Shown here: one piece after another, positions 23,793-32,101 of the stretch
Numbering within the stretch: position 1 is the first letter of the stretch
Layout of the letters: each line of letters starts with the position of its first letter
Assembly: GCA_052386455.1 (NCBI GenBank)
Contig: JBQTKD010000043.1
Span: 29,935 to 93,934, forward strand
DNA from: JBQTKD01 sp052386455
GTDB lineage: Bacteria; Actinomycetota; Actinomycetes; Sporichthyales; Sporichthyaceae
Length of the DNA: 64,000 nt
Direction of reading: 5' to 3'
Notes under the pieces: model-generated
Databases searched by the model: none
Seen by the model: the letters and a program-made list of their open reading frames with translations, nothing else
What the model was told of the DNA's origin: nothing
Translations under genes and position numbers: made by a program

Positions 23793-23826
23793 GCGGATCG
23801 GCACCTCACGCGCGGCTTCTGTGCTC
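23760..23826. terminator. Large hairpin between the LysR-like gene and tRNA-Thr
   Basis: Perfect 12-base arms GAGCACAGAAGC (23760-23771) and GCTTCTGTGCTC (23815-23826) with a GC-rich 43-base loop. It lies between a plus-strand gene end and a minus-strand tRNA, so it can serve as a bidirectional terminator. Confidence 0.55.
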
Positions 23827-23855
23827 AAGAGTCATCGCGCACGGGAGGGCTGTGG

Positions 23856-23929
23856 AGCCGCCTTGGGGAGTCGAACCCCAGACCTACGCATTACGAGTGC
23901 GTCGCTCTAACCGACTGAGCTAAGGCGGC
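23856..23929 (-). tRNA. tRNA-Thr, anticodon CGU
   Basis: On the minus strand the acceptor 5-prime arm GCCGCCT pairs with AGGCGGC. The D arm is AGCTCAGTCGGTTAGAGC. The anticodon stem ACGCA/TGCGT carries the loop CTCGTAA, so the anticodon is CGT and reads ACG codons. The T arm GGGGTTCGACTCCCC is canonical. No CCA is encoded. The 74-base cloverleaf is complete. Confidence 0.95.
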
Positions 23930-24127
23930 TTGGAGTGGACGGTCACCGCCGCCCACGCCGCGGACGATCCTAGTGGGCGCGCGGCGCTGCTCGCCCCACG
24001 GTTGCCGCGTGCCGGGGCGCATACCCGGACGCATTGGCGCACGACGGCTTCCGGGGGTGACACTGGGAGTCGACCGAACGGCAGGCCGATGTCGCCCCGC
24101 CCTCGAAGGGGAGTTGGGGAGGCCACC

Positions 24128-25588
24128 GTGGACCTGGTGCGAAGGCTGGCGCTGCTGAGCTGCGTCGGGCTGCTGGTGGCTGGGTGCGGGAGCCGGCTCA
24201 GCGCCGAGGAGATCCGCGCCGGCGGCGAGGTGTCGCAGGTCAGCCTGCCGCAGGACTTCCTGGAGAGCCTGCGGGCGCCGGCCGCGCAGGCAGCGGCCGC
24301 GGGCGCGGCGGAGGTGACCGCGGCGGCACCCGTCCCCCCCCCGGCGTTCCCGCGGGAACGTCCAAGGCGAAGGGCCCGCAGGCTTCGGCCGCGTCGGCGC
24401 CCACGGCAACGGCCGCGAAGCCCGTAGCGCCGGCACCGACTGCACCGGCCAAGGCGACGGCGACCTGCACCACGCCGGGGGCGCCGATCTCGATCGGCCA
24501 GGTCGGCACGTTCAGCGGGGTGGGCGGGGCAATCACGGCGAACGCGCGCACGGCGCTGGCGGTGTGGGTGCGGTCGGTGAACGACCGGGGCGGGCTCGGC
24601 TGCCACCCGGTCGTGCTGCGCAGCATCGACGACGGAATGGACCCGGCGAAGACCTCCGCCGCCGTGGCGACGCTGGCCACCAAGGACAAGGTCGTCGCGC
24701 TGGTCGGCACGGTCGCTCCGGCGACGGTGAACGGCCTGCTCGACGGTGTCGGCAAGGCGCGGATCCCGGTCGTCGGCGGAGACGGCGTGGGCCGGGAGTG
24801 GACCGAAAACAAGTGGCTGTTCCCGCAGGGCGGCAGCTTCGAGCCGGTCATCGAGGAACGCCTGCGCTACGGCGTCGGGCTCGGCAAGTCGAAGATCGGC
24901 CTCCTGTACTGCGTCGAGGCCGGCGCGTGCACCGAGGTCGCCGAGGTCGCGCCAGGGCTGGCGAAGAACGCGGGCGCGGAGATCGTCATGAGCTCGCCGG
25001 TCTCGATCACCCAGACCGACTTCACCGCGCAGTGCCAGAACGCCAAGAACGCGGACGCGGACGCGCTGCTGCTCGGCGTCGACGGCTCGAGCATCGGCCG
25101 CGTCGCGCGGTCCTGCGCCTCGCTGAACTACCACCCGCTGCTCATCGCCAACGGCCTGCTGATCAGCGCCGCGCAGTCCAAGGACCCCGGCATCCGCAAG
25201 AACCGACTGCTCACCACCACCGCGAACGCCCCATGGCTCACCACGGACACCGCCGGGCAGAAGGAGTTCGCTGCGGCCCTCGCGAAGTACAGCCCCCAGC
25301 AGCCCGCTCGATGCGGCCGCGATGGTGGCGTGGTCGGCGGGCAAGCTGTTCGAGGCCGCGATCGCGGGACTGGGCGCCAAGGCGAGCGACGGCCCGATCG
25401 ACACGGCCGACGTGCTCGCCGGGCTCGGCACCATCCGCAACGAGACCCTCGGCGGCCTCGCGCCACCGCTGACCTTCACGCCCGATCAGGAACGCGCACC
25501 CGTGGTGCGGTGCGCCTTCGTCGAGCTGCTCACCGAACAGGGCTGGACTGCACCGGTCGGCAGCAAGCCCGTGTGTCGAAAGAACTGA
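24128..25588 (+). pseudogene. Substrate-binding lipoprotein (Leu/Ile/Val-binding type), frameshifted twice
   Basis: GTG 24128 follows GGGGAGG. The signal LALLSCVGLLVAGC has a lipobox Cys, followed by an Ala-rich linker, then a type I periplasmic-binding fold (GAPISIGQVGTFSGVGG, VNDRGGLGCHPVVLRSIDDG, VVALVGTVAPATVNGL, GIRKNRLLTTTANAPW) and the end GWTAPVGSKPVCRKN. The reading frame changes twice. At the C9 run 24334-24342 one more C restores the frame. Near 25291-25306 one base is extra; removing a C from the C5 run gives SPLDAAAMVAW. The two indels compensate, so the gene may be intact in the cell if these are consensus errors. It is a paralogous family member to the lipoprotein at 21.2-22.8 kb. 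Confidence 0.75.
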
Positions 25589-25605
25589 CGGCACGTCACA
25601 CCAGG

Positions 25606-25650
25606 GTCGAGCGGCCCCTCGTCCCACCGTGGCCGAAGGAGCCGCTCGAC
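25606..25650. terminator. Bidirectional terminator hairpin
   Basis: Perfect 10-base arms GTCGAGCGGC (25606-25615) and GCCGCTCGAC (25641-25650). It lies between two convergent genes, ending at 25588 and 25664. Confidence 0.65.
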
Positions 25651-25663
25651 GTCCGTTGCAGGC

Positions 25664-26341
25664 TTAGGCGTTCGCCCCTGCCGGCGCCACCTCCGGCGAC
25701 ACCTCAAGCGACCCCTCCGGTGCCGTGCCGGGACCGTCGGGGCCGCTCGGCCCGCGCCGCTCCGGCATCGTCACGCCGCACTTCGTGGCCGCGGCCTCGA
25801 ACTGTGATCGCTGCTGCGCCATCTCCTCGCGGCTCGGCCGCTCCTTCGGACGTTCGCCGGGCTTGAACTCCGGCTTTCCGAAGCCCTCCTTCTGCAGGCA
25901 CGACCGCTGCTCGTCGGTGAGCTGCGGCCCACGGCGGTGCATCCGCCCACCGTGCCCGCCGAACCCACCGGGACCTCCCGGCCCGCGGTGGAACTGCGCC
26001 CGCTCCGGCAGCCCGCACTCCTTGGCCGCGGCCTGCTTGGCCTCGCGACGCTTCTCGAACTCCTCCCGGCGCTTCTGCAGGTCCTCGCGCGACGGGCGCT
26101 CGCCCGGCTTGAAGTCCGGCTTGCCGAAGCCCTTGCCCTCCATGCACGTCCGCTGCTCGTCGGTGAGCCCGCGGGGGCCGTGCCCACGGGCCTCCGGCGG
26201 CTGGGCCGGGTCCGCCTCCTTCGGTGCACTCGTGGCGCCGCCGGGCGCGGGGACGTCGTCGGCCATGGCCATCGACGCCATGCCGGCGGGCAGAAGAATC
26301 GCAGCGGCGGCAACCGCGACGACCAGGCGCGAAACGCGCAT
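25664..26341 (-). CDS. Secreted protein with two Cys-containing repeats
   Basis: A 225-residue exported protein with signal peptide MRVSRLVVAVAAAAILLPAG cleaved near AMA-DD. Two homologous units, about 59-113 and 141-193, each begin LTDEQR, continue with GFGKP-FKPGERPSRE, contain a charged helix (KRREEFEKRRE) and carry two Cys (67/109 and 148/188), so each may form one disulfide. A Gly/His-rich linker separates them. The layout recalls small periplasmic helical proteins such as Spy/CpxP, but the match is only superficial. ATG 26341 has GAGAGGA six bases upstream. Function unknown. Confidence 0.75.
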   Translation of the reverse strand: MRVSRLVVAVAAAAILLPAGMASMAMADDVPAPGGATSAPKEADPAQPPEARGHGPRGLTDEQRTCMEGKGFGKPDFKPGERPSREDLQKRREEFEKRREAKQAAAKECGLPERAQFHRGPGGPGGFGGHGGRMHRRGPQLTDEQRSCLQKEGFGKPEFKPGERPKERPSREEMAQQRSQFEAAATKCGVTMPERRGPSGPDGPGTAPEGSLEVSPEVAPAGANA

Positions 26342-26428
26342 CGTGTTCCTCTCGTCAGACTGTGGTCCGGCGATGGTGGGGCCACGGCCTTGGGCGCAGG
26401 GACCCAACAGCTTGCGATTGCCTGTGAA

Positions 26429-27784
26429 TCAGACGATGACGCCGGGGTTGAGGATGCCGAGTGGGTCGAATGCGGCCTTTATCCGCCCGGTCAGCGCGAG
26501 AACGTCTTCGCCGACCTGATCCACGAGCCACGGGCGCTTGAGCGTGCCGACCCCGTGCTCGCCGGTGATCGTGCCGCCGAGCGAGATCGCGAGCGCCATG
26601 ATCTCGCCGAACGCCGCCTCGCCCGCGGCAACCGACGCGGGGTCGGCCGGATCGACGATCAGCAGGGGATGGGTGTTCCCGTCCCCGGCGTGGGCGATGA
26701 GCGCGATCTCCACGCCTCGTTCGGCGCCGATGCGGTGCACGCCGTCGACGAGGTCCGGCAGCCGCGGCAGCGCGACACCGACGTCCTCCAGCAGCAGCCG
26801 GCCCCGACGTTCCGCCGCGGGAATCGCGGCCCGCCGCGCGCCCACGAACAGCGCGCCCTCCGCCGGGTCCGTCGTGGCGACGACCTCGGTGGCGCCGCAC
26901 TTTTCGAAGGCCTCGACGATCAGCGCGAGCTCCCGCTCGCCCGCCTCCCCGCCGGCGTCGGTCTGCGCCACGAGCAGCGCCGCCGCGGTCCGGTCGAGAC
27001 CCATCTTCAGCATGTCCTCGACGCCGTTGATCGCGATCGCGTCCATGTACTCGAGCATCGCCGGACGCATCGCACCGGTCACCGCCAGCACGGCCGCGGT
27101 CGCCGCGGCGTCGGTCGCGAACGTCGCCACCGCGGTGGCCGGAGCCGGCTGCGGCGGCAGCAGACGCAACGTCACTTCCGTGACCACACCGAGGGTTCCC
27201 TCGCTGCCGACCATCAGCTTCACCAGCGACAACCCGGCGCTGTCCTTGAGCCGCACACCGCCGAGCCGGATCGCCGTACCGTCGGCCAGCACCACCTCCA
27301 GCGCCAGCACGTAGTCGCTCGTGACGCCGTACTTCACGCAGCACAGCCCACCGGCGTTGGTGGCGACGTTCCCGCCGATCGAGCAGATTTCGAACGAGGA
27401 CGGGTCCGGCGGGTACCAGAGCCCGGCGGCCGCTGCGGCCGCCTTCACCTCGGCGTTGAACAGCCCCGGCGCAACGACCGCGGTCCGCGTGACCGGGTCG
27501 ATCGAGATGGCCCGCATCCGTTCGGTGCACAGCACGATGCCGTCCGAGCGAGCCGTGCTGCCCCCGGACAGCGACGTTCCCGCGCCGCGCAGCGTCACGG
27601 GGATTCGGTGCGCGGTGGCCCAGCGCATCGTCGTCTGCACGTGCTCGGTGGACTCCGCGCGCACCACGGCCAGCGGCACCCCGGCGAACGGGTCGTCGGC
27701 CCGGTCTCGGCGGTACTTCTCGACCAGGTCCGGATCGGACACGACGACGTCGGGCCCGAGCGCGTCCAGGAGTTCGGCTAGCAC
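26429..27784 (-). CDS. FAD-linked oxidase, GlcD/D-lactate dehydrogenase type
   Basis: A 451-residue VAO-family flavoprotein. The FAD-binding PCMH domain has LRGAGTSLSGGS, a dehydrogenase-type DPSSFEICSIGGNVATNAGG stretch and YVLALEVVLADG. The C-terminal FAD-oxidase domain ends with IAHAGDGNTHPLL and GEHGVGTLKRPWL, which hold the catalytic His and substrate Arg-region residues. The family oxidises D-2-hydroxy acids such as D-lactate or glycolate, with electrons going to quinone or a partner Fe-S protein. No GlcE/GlcF genes are adjacent. The start is GTG 27784, with TATGAC six bases upstream. Confidence 0.92.
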   Translation of the reverse strand: MLAELLDALGPDVVVSDPDLVEKYRRDRADDPFAGVPLAVVRAESTEHVQTTMRWATAHRIPVTLRGAGTSLSGGSTARSDGIVLCTERMRAISIDPVTRTAVVAPGLFNAEVKAAAAAAGLWYPPDPSSFEICSIGGNVATNAGGLCCVKYGVTSDYVLALEVVLADGTAIRLGGVRLKDSAGLSLVKLMVGSEGTLGVVTEVTLRLLPPQPAPATAVATFATDAAATAAVLAVTGAMRPAMLEYMDAIAINGVEDMLKMGLDRTAAALLVAQTDAGGEAGERELALIVEAFEKCGATEVVATTDPAEGALFVGARRAAIPAAERRGRLLLEDVGVALPRLPDLVDGVHRIGAERGVEIALIAHAGDGNTHPLLIVDPADPASVAAGEAAFGEIMALAISLGGTITGEHGVGTLKRPWLVDQVGEDVLALTGRIKAAFDPLGILNPGVIV

Positions 27785-27790
27785 GCCACC

Positions 27791-27796
27791 GTCATA
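27791..27796 (-). promoter_or_regulatory. Possible -10 element TATGAC before a leaderless GTG
   Basis: TATGAC lies six bases before GTG 27784 of the GlcD-like gene. The last base departs from TAnnnT, and no ribosome site is visible. Confidence 0.35.
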
Positions 27797-27810
27797 TCAG
27801 GCGTCGCGGC

Positions 27811-29403
27811 CTAGCAACGCTTGCCGTCCGGCGGGGTCTTGCCGGTGACGAGGTAGGCGTCGATGGCCTTGTCGATGCAGCGGTTGCCGGAGCCGTGCGC
27901 GGTGTGGCCGTCGCCCTCGCGGGTCAGAAGCACCCCGGACTCCAGTTGCTTGGCCAGGTTCACCGACCACTCGTAGGGCGTGGCCGGGTCGTTGGTGGTG
28001 CCCAACACGAGGATCGGCAGTGCGCCGGGCGCGCGCACCGGGCCGGCCGGACGATCGAGGCTCACGGGCCAGTAGGCGCACGGCAGCGCGCCCCAGGCGA
28101 TGAACTGGCCGAACAGCGGCGAGACCGCCTCGAACTCGGGCACGACGGCCTGAATGTCGGCGACCGAGGATCTGTCCGGGTGGTCCAGGCAGGTCACGGC
28201 GTAGATGGCCTCGGCGCTGTTGTTGGCGTACCTGCCGTCCAACCCGCGGTCGGCGTACTGGTCGGCCAGGGTCAGCAGCCTGGAGCCGTCGCCGGCGTAG
28301 GCGGCGCTCAGCGCGGCCCGTACCTCCGGCCACAGGAACTCCGCGTACATCCCGTACAGCAGGCCGAGGGTGGCCAGCGCCTCGTTCAGGTCCCGCCCGG
28401 AGCGCGTCTTGATCGGCTTGGCGTCCAGCTTCTTCAGCAGCGCGGCCAGCCGTGTGCGGACCTCGCCGTCGGACTTGCCGATCGCGCACGGCTTGTTCTT
28501 CAGGCAGTCCGCCACGAACGCGGAGAAGGCGATCTCGAAGCCCTTGGCCTGGCCGAGCAGGATCTGCCGGTTGCTCAGCGCCGGGTCCACGACGGCGTCG
28601 AGCACCATGCGGCCGACGCGCGACGGGAACAGCCGCGCGTAGGTGGCGCCGATGTAGGTGCCGTAGGAGTAGCCGAGCCAGTTCAGCCTGTCGTCGCCGA
28701 ACAGCGCGCGCAGCACGTCGATGTCGCGGGCGACGGACTCGGTGTCGACGTGGCCGATCAGGCTCCCGGTCTTGGCGGCGCAGCCCTCGGCCAGCGCCTT
28801 GGCCTGCGCCTCGACGTCCGCGATGTCCGCCGCGTCGTCCGGCGTCGGGTCTGCAGACAGCGCCCTGTCGAGCTGACGGTCCGTCAGGCAGTCGACCGGG
28901 GCGCTGGATCCGACGCCGCGCGGGTCGAAGCCCACGATGTCGTAGCGGGCCCGCACGTCCGCACCGAAACGGTCGGCGACGCCGGTGAGGAACCGGGTTC
29001 CGGGCGCCCCGGGGCCGCCGGGGTTGATGAGCAGCGACCCGATCCGCTCCGCGCCGCCGCGCGCGCGGACCCGGTTCACCGCAAGCTCGATGGTTTCGCC
29101 CGAAGGCTCGGCCCAGTTCGTCGGAACGGTGACGGACGCGCACTGGACGCCGGCGTCGCAGTTGCGCCACGACAGCTTCTGCTCGTAGAAGCGAGCCAGC
29201 GCCGCGTCCGCGGCGGGATCCGGCGTCGGCGCACTGGCAGTCGGGGACGGTGTCGCCGACGCAGACGGCGTTTCGACCGTCGTGGCCTCGGGCGACGACG
29301 GCGCCGCGGCGCCGTCGGGAACCGCGTTGTCCCCGCTGCCGCCGCAGGCGGCGAGCAACGACAGCGACGCGACGACGACTACGGCCCGGCGGCTCAAGAG
29401 CAT
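27811..29403 (-). CDS. Alpha/beta-hydrolase lipoprotein, tripeptidyl-aminopeptidase-like (TAP 1)
   Basis: A 530-residue secreted lipoprotein: signal MLLSRRAVVVVASLSLLAAC with lipobox Cys20, then a Ser/Thr/Pro-rich linker (about 30-65). The alpha/beta-hydrolase has oxyanion segment NPGGPGAPG, nucleophile elbow GYSYG (Ser246), the acid in GTTNDPATPY, and His in GDGHTAHG. A C-terminal TAP-like domain ends with CIDKAIDAYLVTGKTPP. This matches the Streptomyces SlpD/E-TAP family, which cleaves short N-terminal peptides outside the cell. Its start lies 10 bp inside the end of the upstream paralog, so the two are translated in tandem. Confidence 0.92.
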   Translation of the reverse strand: MLLSRRAVVVVASLSLLAACGGSGDNAVPDGAAAPSSPEATTVETPSASATPSPTASAPTPDPAADAALARFYEQKLSWRNCDAGVQCASVTVPTNWAEPSGETIELAVNRVRARGGAERIGSLLINPGGPGAPGTRFLTGVADRFGADVRARYDIVGFDPRGVGSSAPVDCLTDRQLDRALSADPTPDDAADIADVEAQAKALAEGCAAKTGSLIGHVDTESVARDIDVLRALFGDDRLNWLGYSYGTYIGATYARLFPSRVGRMVLDAVVDPALSNRQILLGQAKGFEIAFSAFVADCLKNKPCAIGKSDGEVRTRLAALLKKLDAKPIKTRSGRDLNEALATLGLLYGMYAEFLWPEVRAALSAAYAGDGSRLLTLADQYADRGLDGRYANNSAEAIYAVTCLDHPDRSSVADIQAVVPEFEAVSPLFGQFIAWGALPCAYWPVSLDRPAGPVRAPGALPILVLGTTNDPATPYEWSVNLAKQLESGVLLTREGDGHTAHGSGNRCIDKAIDAYLVTGKTPPDGKRC

Positions 29404-30944
29404 GTGGTCCCGTCCTTCGGCGCTTTGCCTTCGAGCAGGTACCGGTCGACGCCTGCGTCGATGCACCTGTTTCCGCGACCGTAACCCGTGTGACCGTCCC
29501 CGGCCCGCGTCAACAGCACTCCAGAGTCGAGTTGTGATGCGAGGGCCACCGCCCACCCGTAGGGGGTGGCCGGGTCGTGGGTGGTCCCGACGACCAGGAT
29601 CGGCGCCGCGCCGGCGGCCCGGACCGGTCCCGCCACGGCGGTGGTCGGGGAGTGCGGCAGGTGCGCGCACGCAACGCCTGCCCAGGCGATCTGCGGCCCG
29701 AACACCTTCGACGCGCGCGTGAGCTCGGGCAGGGCCGCGCGCGCCGTGGCCGCGGCCACCTCGATCAACTGCTCGCCGGGATGGTGGTCCAGGCAGTTCA
29801 CGAGGTAGTTGGCCTCGTTCGAGTTGTCCTCGAACGCCCCGGGGCCGGTCCGCGACAGGAGATCGTCGGCCAGCGCCAGCAGTTCGCCGCCGTCCCCGCC
29901 CAGTGCGTCGTCGAGGGCGTCGATGCCGCGGTCCCACAGGGCCGGGGTGTAGAGCGCGTACGCGATGCCGGACAGCGCGTCGGACTCGGTGAGCGTGCGC
30001 GAGCCGACGCGCAGGGGCCGGGCGTCCAGCTCGGCGAGCAGGGCCACGATCTCCTCCGCAACGCGGGCCGGGGAGTCGCCGATCGGGCACTCCTCGCGCA
30101 GGCAGTACGCGGCGAGCCGGTCGAGCACCGACTGGAACGACTCGGCTTCGCTGCGCAGGAGTTCGGCGGCGGGCAGCGAGGGATCGAGCGCACCGTCGAG
30201 CACGAGGCGCCCGACTCGCGTGGGGAACATGCCCGCGTAGAACGCGCCGAGGTAGCTGCCGTAGGAGAACCCGAGGTAGGTCAGCTTCTCTTCGCCGAGC
30301 GCCGCGCGGAGCACGTCGAGGTCGCGGGCGACGTCCCGCGTGCCGACGTGCGAAACGAGAGCCCCGGTGTTCTGCCTGCACGCGTCCGCGAAGACCGCCG
30401 ACGCGCTCACCAGCGCGGCAACCTCCGCGTCGTCGTCCGGTGTCTGGTCCACGGTCAGGAACGCGTCCAGGGCCGCCGGCGCCAGGCAACGCACCGGCGA
30501 GCTCTCGCCCACGCCGCGTGGATCGAAGCCGACGATGTCGTACCGGTCGAGCAGCGCCGGGCTGAACACCTCGTCCACCGAGCGAACGACCTTCACCCCG
30601 GACGCACCCGGCCCGCCGGGATTGATGAACAGGGTGCCGATTCGCTGCTCCGGCCGCTGGGCCGGATGGCGCAGCAGGGCCAGCGAGATCGTGGCGCCGG
30701 CGGGCTTGGTCCAGTCCACGGGCACCTCGACCCGGGCACAGCCCAGCCCGTTCTCGCACGGCTGGAAGGCGGGGCGCTGGCCGTAGAAGGAGGCGAGTGC
30801 CGGGTCGGCGCTGGGCTCGGGACTCAGCGCGGTGACGGCGGGCGGTCCGGACCAGTGGCTGGGCTCGGGTGCCTCGGCGCGGGACTCGCCCCCGCATCCG
30901 GCCAGCAGGAGAGTGCCCGTGACCGCCAGAGCGGCCAATCTCAC
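29394..30944 (-). CDS. Alpha/beta-hydrolase lipoprotein, tripeptidyl-aminopeptidase-like (TAP 2)
   Basis: A 516-residue paralog of the downstream gene. Lipobox LLAGC (Cys17), oxyanion region NPGGPGASG, elbow GFSYG (Ser227), acid GTTHDPATPYGW, His in GDGHTGYG, and a TAP C-terminal end CIDAGVDRYLLEGKAPK. Its GTG overlaps the stop of holB as GTGA. The pair is thus the tail of a replication-gene operon (tmk-MFS, holB, TAP2, TAP1), all joined by overlaps of 4-10 bp. It likely makes an extracellular peptidase; substrate differences between the two are unknown. Confidence 0.92.
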   Translation of the reverse strand: MRLAALAVTGTLLLAGCGGESRAEAPEPSHWSGPPAVTALSPEPSADPALASFYGQRPAFQPCENGLGCARVEVPVDWTKPAGATISLALLRHPAQRPEQRIGTLFINPGGPGASGVKVVRSVDEVFSPALLDRYDIVGFDPRGVGESSPVRCLAPAALDAFLTVDQTPDDDAEVAALVSASAVFADACRQNTGALVSHVGTRDVARDLDVLRAALGEEKLTYLGFSYGSYLGAFYAGMFPTRVGRLVLDGALDPSLPAAELLRSEAESFQSVLDRLAAYCLREECPIGDSPARVAEEIVALLAELDARPLRVGSRTLTESDALSGIAYALYTPALWDRGIDALDDALGGDGGELLALADDLLSRTGPGAFEDNSNEANYLVNCLDHHPGEQLIEVAAATARAALPELTRASKVFGPQIAWAGVACAHLPHSPTTAVAGPVRAAGAAPILVVGTTHDPATPYGWAVALASQLDSGVLLTRAGDGHTGYGRGNRCIDAGVDRYLLEGKAPKDGTTCS

Positions 30945-32101
30945 CGCAGCGCCAGGTTCATCGTTTCGACGGTCAACAGCGGAGCGGCCGAGGCGCCGAT
31001 GGCCTCGCGGGCCGCGAGTACCGCCTCCATCCGACGCAGCGTCAGTTCCGGGGTGCCGGCGGCGGCCAGCGCTGCGACGGCCTCGGCGCGGTCCGGGTGT
31101 ACCGCGGCGACGCCGGCGCCGAACTGGCAGGCGAGCACGTCCCGGTACAGCGCGACGAGGTCCACCATCGCGCGGTCGAGTCCGTCGCGCTGCGCGCGGG
31201 TGTTGCGGGTCTTCTGCCGCTTCTCCAGCTCCTTGAGCGCCGCCGCGGCGCCGGGCGGCTGCTTGTCCCGCGGCCCGCCGACGCCGAGCGCCGCCCGCAG
31301 CTGTTCCTGCTCGGCGGCGTTGCGGACGTCGTTGGCGGCGTCCACGTCCACCTTCACCGCCGCGACCAGCGCGTCGGCCGCGGCAAGGCATCCCGGCACG
31401 GTCCGCAGCGCGCCGGCGGCCGTCAGGACGGCGCCACGACGCTCGCGAGCGGCCGGATCGCCGGCCAACCGGCGGGCGCGGCCGATGTGGCCCTGCGAGG
31501 CGGCGGCCGCCAACGTCGCCAGCTCGGGGAGCACCCCCTCCGCGGCGAGCAGCGAGGCGATGGCGTCCGCCGATGGCGTCACCAGGTGCAGGTGCCGGCT
31601 GCGCGAGCGAATGGTGGGCAGCACGTCCTCGGCCGAGGGCGCGCAGAGCACCCACACGGTCCGCGGCGTCGGTTCCTCGATGGCCTTCAGGAGCGCGTTG
31701 ACCGCGCGCTCGCCCATGCGATCGGCGTCCTCCACGACGATCACCTGCCACCGCCCACGCGCCGGGGACATCGCGGCGCGCAGGACGATGTCCCGGGTCT
31801 CGCCGACACCGATGCTCAGCAGGTCCGTGGCGACGACCCGCACGTCCGCGTGGGTGCCGCCGAGGACGGTGCGGCACTCCTGGCATTCGCCGCAGCCGCC
31901 CTGCGGGCACTGCAGTGCCGCGGCGAAGGCCCGGGCCGCGGTGGAGCGCCCGGAGCCCGGCGGGCCGGTGATCAACCAGGCGTGGGTCATGGCATCGACG
32001 CCGCCGCCCCGTCCAGCGAGCCGTGCCTCCGCCGCGTCGGCCGCCGCGTTCAGCACGGCGACGGCGTGCGACTGCCCGACCAGTGCGGACCAGACGCTCA
32101 T
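30941..32101 (-). CDS. holB: DNA polymerase III delta-prime subunit
   Basis: A 386-residue clamp-loader subunit. It begins VWSALVGQSHAVAVL. The P-loop GPPGSGRSTAARA is followed by a zinc module CPQGGCGECQECRTV, and an SRC-like motif region (VVEDADRMGERAVNALLKAIEEPTPRT) matches DnaX-type ATPases. Delta-prime acts as the stator of the sliding-clamp loader. ATG 32101 overlaps the stop of tmk as ATGA, so it is coupled to the kinase, the usual actinobacterial order. Confidence 0.95.
   Translation of the reverse strand: MSVWSALVGQSHAVAVLNAAADAAEARLAGRGGGVDAMTHAWLITGPPGSGRSTAARAFAAALQCPQGGCGECQECRTVLGGTHADVRVVATDLLSIGVGETRDIVLRAAMSPARGRWQVIVVEDADRMGERAVNALLKAIEEPTPRTVWVLCAPSAEDVLPTIRSRSRHLHLVTPSADAIASLLAAEGVLPELATLAAAASQGHIGRARRLAGDPAARERRGAVLTAAGALRTVPGCLAAADALVAAVKVDVDAANDVRNAAEQEQLRAALGVGGPRDKQPPGAAAALKELEKRQKTRNTRAQRDGLDRAMVDLVALYRDVLACQFGAGVAAVHPDRAEAVAALAAAGTPELTLRRMEAVLAAREAIGASAAPLLTVETMNLALR

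Noticed and set aside
23856..23929. tRNA-Thr as an integration site for a mobile element
   Set aside because: No duplicated tRNA end and no integrase are seen on either side.
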